Assembly (NCBI RefSeq): GCF_946885725.1 | Contig: NZ_CAMPGZ010000173.1 | Span: forward strand, 1-8,989 | DNA length: 8,989 bases | Reading direction: 5' to 3' | Source: an uncultured Nocardioides sp. | Lineage (GTDB): Bacteria > Actinomycetota > Actinomycetes > Propionibacteriales > Nocardioidaceae | In this document: positions 1 through 7,988 of the stretch, piece by piece | Layout: each line of letters begins with the position of its first letter | Position numbering within the stretch: position 1 is the first letter of the stretch | Notes under the pieces: generated by a model | Databases searched by the model: none | What the model was told of the DNA's origin: nothing | What the model saw: only the letters and a program-made list of their open reading frames with translations | Position numbers and translations under genes: made by a program

Positions 1-100
1 CTAACGTACTTGCGGGTAACTGGCCACTTCTTGGGCGATTCTGGCCTAGATCAGCATGTACGGCGCAAGGAGTACGGCGCGCGCCAAAGACACCGGAAGA
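1..100. other. Intergenic region downstream of polA, no gene seen
   Basis: This stretch lies between the window edge and the polA stop codon. It contains a 9-bp direct repeat, GTACGGCGC, at 58-66 and 72-80. It also has an inverted pair GGCGC (62-66) / GCGCC (81-85), so the polA transcript could form a short hairpin just after its stop. No U-rich tail follows on the minus strand, so I do not call a terminator. The region could equally be the upstream region of a following gene outside the window. I see no reading frame or convincing promoter in it. Confidence 0.35.
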
Positions 101-2800
101 TCAGTGGGCGGCCTCGTGCCAGGAGCGGCCGGTGCCGACGGAGACGTCGAGCGGGACGGTGAGCTCGGCGGCGCCGCCCATCTCGCGGCGGACCAGCTCG
201 TCGAGCTGCGCCTGCTCCCCCTCGGCGACCTCGAACACGAGCTCGTCGTGGACCTGGAGCAGCATCCGGCTCCTCAGCTTGGCCTCGCGGATCGCCTCGT
301 CGACGCGGAGCATGGCGACCTTGATGATGTCGGCGGCCGAGCCCTGGATGGGGGCGTTGAGCGCCATCCGCTCGGCCATCTCGCGGCGCTGGCGGTTGTC
401 GCTGGTGAGGTCGGGCAGGTAGCGGCGGCGGCCGTAGATCGTCTCGGTGTAGCCGGTGCGGCGGGCCTCGTCGACGATGCCACCGAGGTAGTCGCGGATG
501 CCGCCGAACGTCTCGAAGTACTCGTCCATCAGGCCGCGGGCCTCGGCGGTGTCGATGCCGAGCTGCTGCGACAGGCCGTAGGCGGAGAGGCCGTAGGCCA
601 GGCCGTAGTTCATCGCCTTGATCTTGGCGCGCATCTCGGGCGTGACGTCGGCGGGATCGACGTCGAAGACCCGCGCGGCCGTGGCGGCGTGGAAGTCGCG
701 ACCGGAGCGGAACGCCTCGATCAGCAGCTCGTCCTCGGACAGGTGGGCCATGATCCGCATCTCGATCTGGCTGTAGTCGGCGGTCATCAGCGTGGCGTAG
801 CCGGGGCCGACGACGAACGCCTCGCGGATCCGGCGGCCCTCCTCGGTGCGCACCGGGATGTTCTGCAGGTTGGGGTCGGTCGACGACAGTCGCCCGGTCG
901 CGGCGATGAGCTGGTTGAACGTCGTGTGGATCCGGCCGTCCGACGCCACGGTCTTGAGCAGCCCCTCGACGGTCTGCCGCAGCCGCGAGACGTCGCGGTG
1001 GCGCAGCAGGTGCATGAGGAACGGGTGCTCGGTCTTGACGTAGAGCGCCTGCAAGGCATCGGCGTCGGTGGTGTAGCCGGTCTTGGTGCGCTTGGTCTTG
1101 GGCATACCGAGCTCGTCGAACAGCACCACCTGGAGCTGCTTGGGTGAGCCGAGGTTGATCTCCTTGCCGATCTGCTCGAACGCCGCGTCGGCGGCGAGCT
1201 TCACCTCGCCGGCGAAGTGCGCCTCGAGGGCCTGGAGCTGCTCGACGTCGACGGCGACACCGGTGCGCTCCATCTGTGCCAGCACGCCGATCAGCGGCAG
1301 CTCGATCTCGCCCAGCAGCCGGGTGCCGCCACCCTGCTCGAGCTCCTCGTCGAGAGCCGCGGCCAGCTCGAGCACCGTCCACGCCTGCAGCATCGCGGTG
1401 TCGCTCGCGCCGTCGTCGCCGACGTCGTCGAAGCTCAGCTGGCCGTCGTCGGCGTCGTCGGGAGGGGTGAGCTTCAGCTCGCGCTTGAGGTAGCGCAGGG
1501 TCAGGTCGGCGAGGTCGTAGGAGCGCTGGTCCGGGCGGGCGAGGTACGCCGACAGCGCGGTGTCGCGCTCGAGGCCGACCAGCCGCCAGCCGCGCGCGGC
1601 CAGCGCCAGGATCGGACCCTTGGAGTCGTGCAGCACCTTGCGGTAGCGGGCGTCGGCCAGCCAGTCCGCGAGGACCTGCTCGTCCTCGGCGGAGATCCGC
1701 TCGACGTCGATCCACGCCGCCGCGTGGTCGCTCGAGGCGAGCGCGACGGCGTAGACGTCGCCGGTGCCGGAGTGCCAGGTGCCCTGCACGACGACGCCCA
1801 TGAGGGCGTCAGGCTTGGAGTGCTCGGCCAGCCAACCGGCGAGCTCGCCCTCCCCCAGCCGCCGCATGTCGAGGTCGAGGTCGTAGTCCTCGACGACCTC
1901 CTCGGAGGTCAGCTCCTGGAACAGGCGGTCGCGCAGGACCCGGAACTCCAGTCCGTCGAACAGCGTGTGCACCGCCTGCCGGTCCCACGGCTGCTTGGCG
2001 AGGTCGGTCGGGGTGACCGAGAGCGGCAGGTCGCAGACCAGGGCGTTGAGCTGCCGGTTGCGGATGACGTCGCCGAGGTGCTCGCGGAAGCTGTCGCCGG
2101 CCTTGCCCTTGATCTCGTCGGCACGGGCGATGACGTTGTCGAGGCCGTCGTAGGTGTTGAGCCACTTCGCCGCGGTCTTGGGCCCGACGCCGGGCACGCC
2201 CGGCAGGTTGTCGGAGTCCTCGCCGACGAGCGCGGCGAGCTCGGGGTAGCGGGCGGGCGGGATGTCGTAGCGCTCCATCACCGCCTCGGGCGTCATCCGC
2301 TTCATCTCCGACACGCCGCGCATCGGGTAGATCACGGTGGTGTGCTCGCTGACGAGCTGGAACGAGTCGCGGTCACCGGTGCAGATCAGGACCTCGAACC
2401 CCTCGGCCGCCGCCTGCGTGGTGAGGGTGGCGATGATGTCGTCGGCCTCGTAGCCCTCGACGTCGAGGTGCTTGATGTGCAGCGCGTCGAGGACCTCCTT
2501 GATCAGCGGCAGCTGGCTGGAGAACTCCGACGGCGTCTTGTTGCGCTTGGCCTTGTAGTCGGCGTACTGCTCGAGGCGGAAGGTCTGCCGCGACTTGTCG
2601 AACGCCACCGCGACGTGCGTCGGCTGCTCGTCACGCAGCACGTTGATGAGCATCGAGGTGAAGCCGTAGACCGCGTTGGTCGGCTGGCCCGTGCTTGTCG
2701 AGAAGTTCTCCACCGGCAGCGCGAAGAACGCCCGGTAGGCCAGCGAGTGGCCGTCGAGCAGCAGCAGGCGGGGACGCGTGTCGGCAGCGGTGTCAGGCAC
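101..2800 (-). CDS. polA: DNA polymerase I
   Basis: This 899-residue protein is a full-length bacterial Pol I, which fills gaps and removes RNA primers in lagging-strand synthesis and excision repair. The N-terminal 5' nuclease domain (about 10-300) shows its acidic metal ligands at D16, D68, E118/D120/D121, D143/D145 and D197, plus the helix-hairpin-helix region GVPGVGPKTA (201-210). The central domain (about 320-490) occupies the 3'-5' exonuclease position but lacks the catalytic carboxylates, so proofreading is probably absent, as known for other actinobacterial Pol I. The polymerase domain has motif A DYSQIE (675-680), the O-helix with R724, K728 and Y732, and motif C VHDE (850-853). The start is GTG at 2800. 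An in-frame TAG at 2810-2812 on the coding strand excludes any longer start, and a GGGTGG ribosome site lies just upstream. The GNAT gene is 60 bp upstream on the same strand, so co-transcription is possible. Identity is certain from the motifs. Confidence 0.98.
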   Translation of the reverse strand: MPDTAADTRPRLLLLDGHSLAYRAFFALPVENFSTSTGQPTNAVYGFTSMLINVLRDEQPTHVAVAFDKSRQTFRLEQYADYKAKRNKTPSEFSSQLPLIKEVLDALHIKHLDVEGYEADDIIATLTTQAAAEGFEVLICTGDRDSFQLVSEHTTVIYPMRGVSEMKRMTPEAVMERYDIPPARYPELAALVGEDSDNLPGVPGVGPKTAAKWLNTYDGLDNVIARADEIKGKAGDSFREHLGDVIRNRQLNALVCDLPLSVTPTDLAKQPWDRQAVHTLFDGLEFRVLRDRLFQELTSEEVVEDYDLDLDMRRLGEGELAGWLAEHSKPDALMGVVVQGTWHSGTGDVYAVALASSDHAAAWIDVERISAEDEQVLADWLADARYRKVLHDSKGPILALAARGWRLVGLERDTALSAYLARPDQRSYDLADLTLRYLKRELKLTPPDDADDGQLSFDDVGDDGASDTAMLQAWTVLELAAALDEELEQGGGTRLLGEIELPLIGVLAQMERTGVAVDVEQLQALEAHFAGEVKLAADAAFEQIGKEINLGSPKQLQVVLFDELGMPKTKRTKTGYTTDADALQALYVKTEHPFLMHLLRHRDVSRLRQTVEGLLKTVASDGRIHTTFNQLIAATGRLSSTDPNLQNIPVRTEEGRRIREAFVVGPGYATLMTADYSQIEMRIMAHLSEDELLIEAFRSGRDFHAATAARVFDVDPADVTPEMRAKIKAMNYGLAYGLSAYGLSQQLGIDTAEARGLMDEYFETFGGIRDYLGGIVDEARRTGYTETIYGRRRYLPDLTSDNRQRREMAERMALNAPIQGSAADIIKVAMLRVDEAIREAKLRSRMLLQVHDELVFEVAEGEQAQLDELVRREMGGAAELTVPLDVSVGTGRSWHEAAH

Positions 2801-2860
2801 GTCGCCACCCTAGTCAACGCCGCCGACGTTCCTGAGGGCGGCGGCCGGGTCAGACCGGGG

Positions 2861-3457
2861 TCAGACGGTCTTGCTCTGCGCCCGGCGAAGGGACCGGCGA
2901 CGGGCCAGCACCTGCCCGACCGCGCGGGTGGCGTGGCGGTTGACGATCCGCTGGTCCAGACAGACCTTCGGCGCCTCGACGGGGAGCTTGGCGCGCAGGC
3001 CGGCGACCGAGGCGGCGCGTACGACGGCGACCTGGCCGAGCCCGAGGCGGGCCATGAACCGGTTGGAGTCGCGCGAGCCCACGCTCGCAGCGGCCACGAC
3101 GTGGCTGATGTCCTTCTCCTCCGCCCAGGAGACGGTGGCCTCCATGAGAGCGGTGCCGACGCCGTGCCGACGGCACTCGTCGAGCACGTGCATGTGCAGG
3201 ATGTGCACCGCCTGCGCCGACTGCAGCGGCATCAGCGGGGCGCGGACGAGGTGGACGGCACCCGCGACCTGACCATCCAGGATCGCGACGACGAGCCGCT
3301 GGTCGGGGTCGGCGGTGATCCGGGCGACGGCTGCGTCGGCCTCGCCGGGGGTCTCGTCCACGATCGGCCCACCCGAGCCCGCGAGGACGAAGCGCAGGGC
3401 CTCGACGTCCTCCAGGCCGGCGTCGCGGACCGTGACGGCGCTGCGGTACACGGACAC
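2861..3457 (-). CDS. GNAT-family N-acetyltransferase, substrate unknown
   Basis: The product is a predicted cytosolic acetyl-CoA-dependent acetyltransferase. Numbering from the GTG at 3457 (198 residues), the GNAT fold is visible: beta-strand 1 VTVRDA near residue 8, acidic helices to about 45, a strand pair around LVVAILDGQVAGAVHLV (55-71), and motif A VHILHMHVLDECRRHGVGTA (84-103). Motif A includes the acetyl-CoA pyrophosphate-binding R-x-x-G-x-G loop. Motif B-like SRDSNRFMARLGL follows (128-140). The last 30 residues form an arginine-rich tail beyond the core, of unknown role. Two starts are possible. GTG at 3457 has GGAAG five bases upstream. GTG at 3478 adds seven residues but has no clear ribosome site. 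I prefer 3457. The gene ends 60 bp before polA on the same strand and may share its transcript. The substrate cannot be read from sequence; protein N-termini, small amines and antibiotics are all acetylated by this superfamily. Confidence 0.88.
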   Translation of the reverse strand: MSVYRSAVTVRDAGLEDVEALRFVLAGSGGPIVDETPGEADAAVARITADPDQRLVVAILDGQVAGAVHLVRAPLMPLQSAQAVHILHMHVLDECRRHGVGTALMEATVSWAEEKDISHVVAAASVGSRDSNRFMARLGLGQVAVVRAASVAGLRAKLPVEAPKVCLDQRIVNRHATRAVGQVLARRRSLRRAQSKTV

Positions 3458-3664
3458 CTCATCTTCCAGCCGGTCCACCGGCGACGAATCTCGATGCTAC
3501 GAGCGATGCTCGCAACGAAACCGGTCGCTTCAGCGCCCCCGCAACAGACGAACCGGACTGAGGTGAGAGATTACGCCTAGACCCGACGAATCCGGTAGTC
3601 CGCGTTTCAACTTGTGTAGTCGGCAAGCCTTCTCGTGCAGGGGCTCGACCAGGAAAGGGGTCGC
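3458..3664. promoter_or_regulatory. Divergent intergenic region between GNAT and DUF554 genes
   Basis: Both flanking genes read outward, so promoters for both directions should lie here. A perfect inverted repeat CGAGC-GAT-GCTCG sits at 3500-3512, about 45 bp upstream of the preferred GNAT start. It overlaps a direct repeat CGATGCT at 3492-3498 and 3504-3510. It could be an operator for the leftward promoter, but it is short. The region is less GC-rich than the genes, particularly around 3555-3620. I could not assign -35 and -10 boxes with confidence. Confidence 0.35.
3651..3658 (+). promoter_or_regulatory. Ribosome binding site deciding the DUF554 start
   Basis: AGGAAAGG lies six bases before the GTG at 3665. 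An upstream in-frame GTG at 3635 has no comparable site. This supports the shorter protein, which begins MFPGIGTLVN as DUF554 family proteins usually do. Confidence 0.7.
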
Positions 3665-4423
3665 GTGTTCCCCGGTATCGGCACCCTGGTGAACGTCGTG
3701 ACGGTGCTGCTCGGCACCGTCCTCGGCGTCCTGGTCGGCCACCGGCTGCGCCAGCGTACGCGCGACGTCGTGACCGACGGCCTCGGTCTCGTCACCCTGC
3801 TGATCGCCGGTACGGCGGCCGCCGCGGTCGCCGACGAGGCGCTCGTCGACGCGGTCGGGTCCAGCGCGCCGATGCTGATCGTGCTGGCCTCCCTCGTCCT
3901 CGGCGGGATCGTCGGCTCGGTCCTCGGCATCGAGGACGGCCTCGAGCGCTTCGGCGGCTGGCTCCAGACGCGCCTGCAGGCCCGGGTCCGCCACGAGGGC
4001 GACGGCGCCGAGCGGCAGCGTTTCATCGAGGGCTTCCTGACCGCGTCCCTAGTGTTCTGCGTCGGCCCGCTGACCATCCTCGGCTCCCTCAACGACGGCC
4101 TGGGCAACGGCCCCGACCAGCTGTTCCTCAAGGCCGCTCTGGACGGTTTCGCCGCGATCGCGTTCGCCGCATCGTTCGGCTGGGGCGTCGGAGCGAGCGT
4201 GCTCGCGCTGGTCGCCGTACAGGGGTCCCTCACCGTCGTCGGGGCCCTGCTCGGCGACGTCCTTCCGGACGCGCACGTGGCGGCCCTGGGCGCCACCGGC
4301 GGCCTCATGCTCGTAGGGGTGGCGCTCCGCCTGCTCCGCGTCAGGCAGGTCCCCGTCGGCGACCTGCTGCCCGGCCTGGTGCTGGCTCCGGTGATCACCG
4401 CCCTCGTGGTCGCCTTCCGATAG
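3665..4423 (+). CDS. DUF554 family integral membrane protein (YdfK/YqgA-like)
   Basis: This 252-residue protein is almost entirely hydrophobic, with about seven or eight predicted membrane segments (roughly 5-25, 38-56, 68-88, 122-142, 160-180, 183-200, 205-225, 232-250). The N-terminus MFPGIGTLVNVVTVLLGTVL and the central block CVGPLTILGSLNDGL (132-146), followed by KAALDGF (156-162), match DUF554, a widespread bacterial membrane family. No biochemical function is established for the family that I know of; a transport role is often guessed. The only sizeable polar part is a charged loop at about 90-120 with several Arg and Glu. I chose the GTG at 3665 over the GTG at 3635 because of its ribosome site and family-like N-terminus. 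The gene stands alone between a divergent GNAT gene and the liv operon. The 197-bp gap downstream suggests it is transcribed separately from livH. Confidence 0.92.
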   Translation: MFPGIGTLVNVVTVLLGTVLGVLVGHRLRQRTRDVVTDGLGLVTLLIAGTAAAAVADEALVDAVGSSAPMLIVLASLVLGGIVGSVLGIEDGLERFGGWLQTRLQARVRHEGDGAERQRFIEGFLTASLVFCVGPLTILGSLNDGLGNGPDQLFLKAALDGFAAIAFAASFGWGVGASVLALVAVQGSLTVVGALLGDVLPDAHVAALGATGGLMLVGVALRLLRVRQVPVGDLLPGLVLAPVITALVVAFR

Positions 4424-4430
4424 GGCAGCG

Positions 4431-4450
4431 ACCGGTAAAGCGTGACCGGT
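4431..4450 (+). repeat. Paired ACCGGT palindromes after the DUF554 gene
   Basis: Two self-complementary ACCGGT hexamers (4431-4436 and 4445-4450) lie in a repeated 7-mer GACCGGT with a 14-bp period, starting 7 bp after the DUF554 stop. In RNA they could pair into a 6-bp hairpin with an 8-base loop. The following bases are only mildly U-rich, so this would be a weak terminator at best. As DNA it could be a dimer-type binding site upstream of the liv promoter. Neither role is proven. Confidence 0.3.
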
Positions 4451-4574
4451 TCGTTGCCTCAAAACCTTGCCGTAAACGGTCCCGAGGGGGCCGCGTTGGT
4501 TCTAGTGTTCAGTGGCGAGGAGGGACGCCGGCGGCGCTGAAGCCAGGCGGAGGGGCGCTCGACCCAAGTGTCGC

Positions 4575-4580
4575 TATAGT
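4575..4580 (+). promoter_or_regulatory. Candidate -10 box for the liv operon
   Basis: TATAGT is a good match to the actinobacterial vegetative -10 consensus in an otherwise GC-rich stretch. It lies 40 bp upstream of the livH start, implying a leader of about 30-35 bases. The expected -35 position near 4552-4557 is G-rich and does not match TTGACA, so the promoter would be weak or activator-dependent. The livH ribosome site AGGAG is at 4612-4616. Confidence 0.35.
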
Positions 4581-4620
4581 CCCGCCCGACGATTTCCCGG
4601 AAGCCGGCGACAGGAGCCCC

Positions 4621-6009
4621 ATGCACGCCCGCCCGATCCGCTTGGCCGCGCAGCTGGCGCTGCTGGTCACCGCGCTGGTGCTGACCGGAGGGACGGTGTC
4701 CGCGGCCACCGCCGCGCCCGTCACCACGGCCGCGGCGTCCGGTGCCGCCGCCGAGTGCGCGCTGCCAGAGCCCACAGACGACGACACGATCTCGATCCTC
4801 GGCCGCATCTGCGACCGTCGAGAGGATCCCCAGGTACCCGTCGAAGGCGTCGACGTCACGGTCGAGGACGAAGCCGGCGAGGTGGTCGGCGAGGCCACCA
4901 GTGGCGCCGACGGCACCTTCGTGGTCGACCTCCCCGGCGCCTCGGTGTCGCTCCTCGGCAAGACCTTCAAGGTCAGCATCGACGAGGAGTCGCTGCCGGA
5001 GGACACCGAGCCTGAGGTGCTCTCCCGCAACGTGCCGATCAACCTGGACAACGACGTCTCGGTGACCTTCCCGATCGGTGAGGCCGGTCCGGCCGGCACG
5101 GGCTTCGCGGCCCAGGCCCTGCAGCTGACGGTCGGCGGCCTGGTGTTCTCGGCCCTGCTGGCGATGGCGGCCCTCGGCCTGTCGATGATCTTCGGAACGA
5201 CCGGGCTCACGAACTTCGCTCACGGCGAGCTGATCACGTTCGGCGCGCTGGTCGCGTTCGCGGTCGACCGCATGCCCGGCACGATCAGCATCGGTGGCTT
5301 CGAGGTCACCGTCATCGTGGGTGTGATCGCCGCCTTCGTCGTCTCGGCGGCGTTCGGCTGGCTCAACGACGCGGCACTGTGGCGACCGTTGCGGCGACGG
5401 GGGACGGGCGTCGTCGCGATGATGATCGTCAGCATCGGTCTGTCGCTGTTCCTGCGGAACCTCTACCAGTACTTCGCCGGCGCGCAGAGCCAGAACTACT
5501 CGCAGTACTCCGCGGTCACCCCCTGGGAGATCGGGCCGCTGCTGGTGACGCCCAAGGAGCTCATCGTCTTCCTGCTCGCGATGGGCGTGCTGGTGACGAC
5601 GACCTCGCTGCTGCAGTACACCCGGGTCGGCAAGGCCACGCGGGCCGTCGCCGACAACCCGGCGCTGTCCTCGGCCACGGGCATCAACGTCGAGCGCGTG
5701 ATCTCGCTGGTGTGGATCGGCGGGGCGGCGCTGGCCGGCCTCTCCGGGGCGCTGCTCGGAGTCACGCAGGGCTTCGACTACCAGATCGGCTTCAAGATCC
5801 TGCTGCTGGTGTTCGCCGCCGTCGTTCTGGGTGGCCTCGGCACCATCTGGGGCGCGATCGTCGGCGCCTTCATCATCGGTCTCTTCACCGAGCTCACCAC
5901 GCTCTTCGTGCCGGCCGAGTTCAAGTTCGTGGGCGCACTGCTGCTGCTGATCGTGGTGCTGCTCATCCGCCCCCAGGGTCTGCTGGGCCGCGCCCAGCGG
6001 GTCGGCTGA
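4621..6009 (+). CDS. livH: LivH-type ABC permease with N-terminal secreted-domain fusion
   Basis: This 462-residue protein combines two parts. Residues 1 to about 30 look like a signal peptide: basic HARPIR, a hydrophobic run at 8-22, then small residues TVSAATAA. Residues about 46-152 form a soluble, acidic domain with two cysteines (C46, C64) and the pattern VEGVDVTVEDEAGEVVG...GADGTFVVDLPG, typical of carboxypeptidase-regulatory-like or CNA-B-like beta-sandwiches. From about residue 165 the sequence is a LivH permease (BPD_transp_2 family): ALGLSMIFGTTGLTNFAHGE (184-203), an ATPase-contact loop around RVGKATRAVADNPALSSATG (335-354), and the closing RPQGLLG (450-456). Ordinary LivH is about 290-310 residues, so the permease part is standard and the front is extra. 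The start ATG at 4621 has AGGAG four bases upstream, and the signal peptide needs this start. It is the first gene of livHMGF and should pair with LivM in the membrane. The substrate is probably branched-chain amino acids, but related importers carry urea, amides or other amino acids. Confidence 0.93.
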   Translation: MHARPIRLAAQLALLVTALVLTGGTVSAATAAPVTTAAASGAAAECALPEPTDDDTISILGRICDRREDPQVPVEGVDVTVEDEAGEVVGEATSGADGTFVVDLPGASVSLLGKTFKVSIDEESLPEDTEPEVLSRNVPINLDNDVSVTFPIGEAGPAGTGFAAQALQLTVGGLVFSALLAMAALGLSMIFGTTGLTNFAHGELITFGALVAFAVDRMPGTISIGGFEVTVIVGVIAAFVVSAAFGWLNDAALWRPLRRRGTGVVAMMIVSIGLSLFLRNLYQYFAGAQSQNYSQYSAVTPWEIGPLLVTPKELIVFLLAMGVLVTTTSLLQYTRVGKATRAVADNPALSSATGINVERVISLVWIGGAALAGLSGALLGVTQGFDYQIGFKILLLVFAAVVLGGLGTIWGAIVGAFIIGLFTELTTLFVPAEFKFVGALLLLIVVLLIRPQGLLGRAQRVG

Positions 6010-6023
6010 GGAAAGGACGTCAC

Positions 6024-7019
6024 ATGGACATCGGCAATCTCCTCGGCTTCGCGCTCCAGCAGTCGCTCGGTCCGACCGCGATCATCTACTGCCTGGCGGC
6101 CATCGGCCTGAACATCCACTTCGGCTACACCGGACTGCTCAACTTCGGCCAGGCCGGCTTCATGCTCGTCGCGGGGTACTCGTTCGGCGGCGCCGTGACG
6201 ATCTTCGCCTCGTCGCTCTGGGTCGGCGTCATCGTCGGCATCCTGCTGTGCGTGCTGCTCGCGCTGCTGCTCGGCGTCCCCACCCTGCGCCTGCGCGCCG
6301 ACTACCTGGCGATCGTGACGATCGCGGCAGCGGAGATCATTCGCCAGACCATCGGTGCGGCGGCCTTCTCGGAGACCTTCGGCGGCCAGGACGGCATCAC
6401 CGACTTCATCGCCGGCTTCCGGGCGGCCAACCCCTACACCGCGCCGCTGGACCTCGGCATCGTCTCGTGGAGCACCTACGACATCTGGGTGATGACCGTC
6501 GGCTGGGGCCTCGTCGCCGTCTGCTGCGTGATCGTCTGGCTGCTCATGCGCAGTCCCTGGGGCCGCGTGCTCAAGTCGATCCGCGAGGACGAGCACGCCG
6601 TGCGCTCGCTCGGCAAGAACGTCTACGCCTACAAGATGCAGGCGCTCGTCATCGGCGGTGTCATCGGCGGCTTCGCCGGCATGATGACCTCGATGCGGTC
6701 GGCAGCCGTCGGTCCGTCCTTCTTCGCCACCGACGTCACGTTCTTCGCCTACACCGCGCTGCTGATCGGTGGCGCCGCCCGAGTGCTCGGCCCGGTCGTC
6801 GGCGCGATCATCTTCTGGTTCCTGATCAACTTCTTCGGCGCGTTCTTCACCCAGGCGACCAGCGGTCCCGACCCGCTGATCCCGACCTGGATCATGGACT
6901 CCAACCAGGCGAGCATCATGCGGTTCATCCTGGTGGGACTCGGTCTGATGCTGCTCATGATCTTCAGACCACAAGGAATCTTCGGCGACCGGAGGGAGCT
7001 GGCGATCGATGCCCGCTGA
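6024..7019 (+). CDS. livM: LivM-type ABC transporter permease
   Basis: This 331-residue integral membrane protein is the second permease of the importer. Hydrophobic segments occur at about 16-34, 43-61, 66-85, 93-110, 153-174, 205-224, 238-256, 258-275 and 299-314. Family landmarks are GYTGLLNFGQAGFMLVAGY (34-52), the GGQDGI turn (120-125), the cytoplasmic ATPase-contact loop SPWGRVLKSIREDEHAVRSL (177-196), and C-terminal RPQGIFG (315-321). The length is normal for LivM, with no extension like that of LivH. The ATG at 6024 is preceded by a GGAAAGGA ribosome site and lies 14 bp after the livH stop. Its end overlaps the livG start by 11 bp, so translation of the two is probably coupled. The substrate is shared with LivH and is inferred as branched-chain amino acids. 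Confidence 0.95.
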   Translation: MDIGNLLGFALQQSLGPTAIIYCLAAIGLNIHFGYTGLLNFGQAGFMLVAGYSFGGAVTIFASSLWVGVIVGILLCVLLALLLGVPTLRLRADYLAIVTIAAAEIIRQTIGAAAFSETFGGQDGITDFIAGFRAANPYTAPLDLGIVSWSTYDIWVMTVGWGLVAVCCVIVWLLMRSPWGRVLKSIREDEHAVRSLGKNVYAYKMQALVIGGVIGGFAGMMTSMRSAAVGPSFFATDVTFFAYTALLIGGAARVLGPVVGAIIFWFLINFFGAFFTQATSGPDPLIPTWIMDSNQASIMRFILVGLGLMLLMIFRPQGIFGDRRELAIDAR

Positions 7020-7988
7020 CATGACAGACACCCAGCCCCCAGCCGGCGACAACACCGCGGTCGGGAACCTCACCGGCGTCGACATCAGCGCGGCCCGCCG
7101 CGCCCTCGCCGACGTCGAGCGGGAGCCGGGCTCGAAGAAGCCCGACCCGATCGTGGTCGCCGACAACGTACGTCGCACCTTCGGCGGTCTCGTCGCGGTC
7201 GACGTCGACCACGTGGAGATCCAGCGCGGGGTGATCACCGCGCTCATCGGCCCCAACGGTGCCGGCAAGACGACGTTCTTCAACCTGCTGACCGGCTTCG
7301 ACCGGCCCGACTCGGGCGAGTGGTCGTTCAACGGCACCAGCCTGAGCAACGTCCCGGCGTACAAGGTCGCCCGCATGGGCATGATCCGCACCTTCCAGCT
7401 GACCAAGGTGCTCTCCAAGCTCACCGTCATGGAGAACATGCGCGTCGGCGCGACCGGCCAGAAGGGCGAGAAGCTGTTCTCGGCGATGTTCGCCCCGCTG
7501 TGGCGGCCGCAGGAGAAGGCCAACACGGAGAAGGCCGAGACGCTGCTCGAGCGGTTCCTGCTGATCAAGAAGAAGGACGACTTCGCCGGCTCGCTGTCGG
7601 GCGGCCAGCGCAAGCTCCTCGAGATGGCACGCGCGCTGATGGCCGACCCGGAGCTGGTCATGCTCGACGAGCCGATGGCGGGTGTGAACCCGGCGCTGAA
7701 GCAGTCGCTGCTCGGTCACGTGAAGTCGCTGCGCGACGAGGGCCGCTCGGTGCTGTTCGTCGAGCACGACATGGACATGGTGCGCGACATCTCCGACTGG
7801 GTCATCGTGATGGCCCAGGGCAAGATCGTGGCCGAGGGTCCTCCGGACTCGGTCATGTCCGACCAGCGGGTGATCGACGCCTACCTGGGCGCCCACCACG
7901 ACACCGACCTCTCCGAGGCCGAGGAGACGATCCTCGCCGAGGCCGAGGCCGAGCTCGAGGCGATCGCGTCCGAGAACGAGGAGACGCA

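Noticed and set aside
51..1715. 554-codon minus-strand open frame inside polA
   Set aside because: It is a frame-shifted shadow of polA, dominated by Arg, Pro and Ala, with no recognisable motif.
1217..3580. 787-codon open frame on the plus strand opposite polA and the GNAT gene
   Set aside because: It is antisense to two clearly real genes, is rich in Arg, Val, Gly and Leu with no domain pattern, and spans their intergenic region. High GC at third positions creates such frames.
4459..5223. Minus-strand frame opposite the LivH N-terminal extension, considered because the extension is unusual
   Set aside because: The plus strand here has a proper ribosome site, a signal peptide and continuity into LivH, while the minus frame is low-complexity and polar.
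5778..7661. 627-codon minus-strand open frame opposite livH, livM and livG
   Set aside because: It is antisense to three genes with clear family motifs, and its composition (runs of Asp, Glu, Arg, His) is typical of shadow frames.
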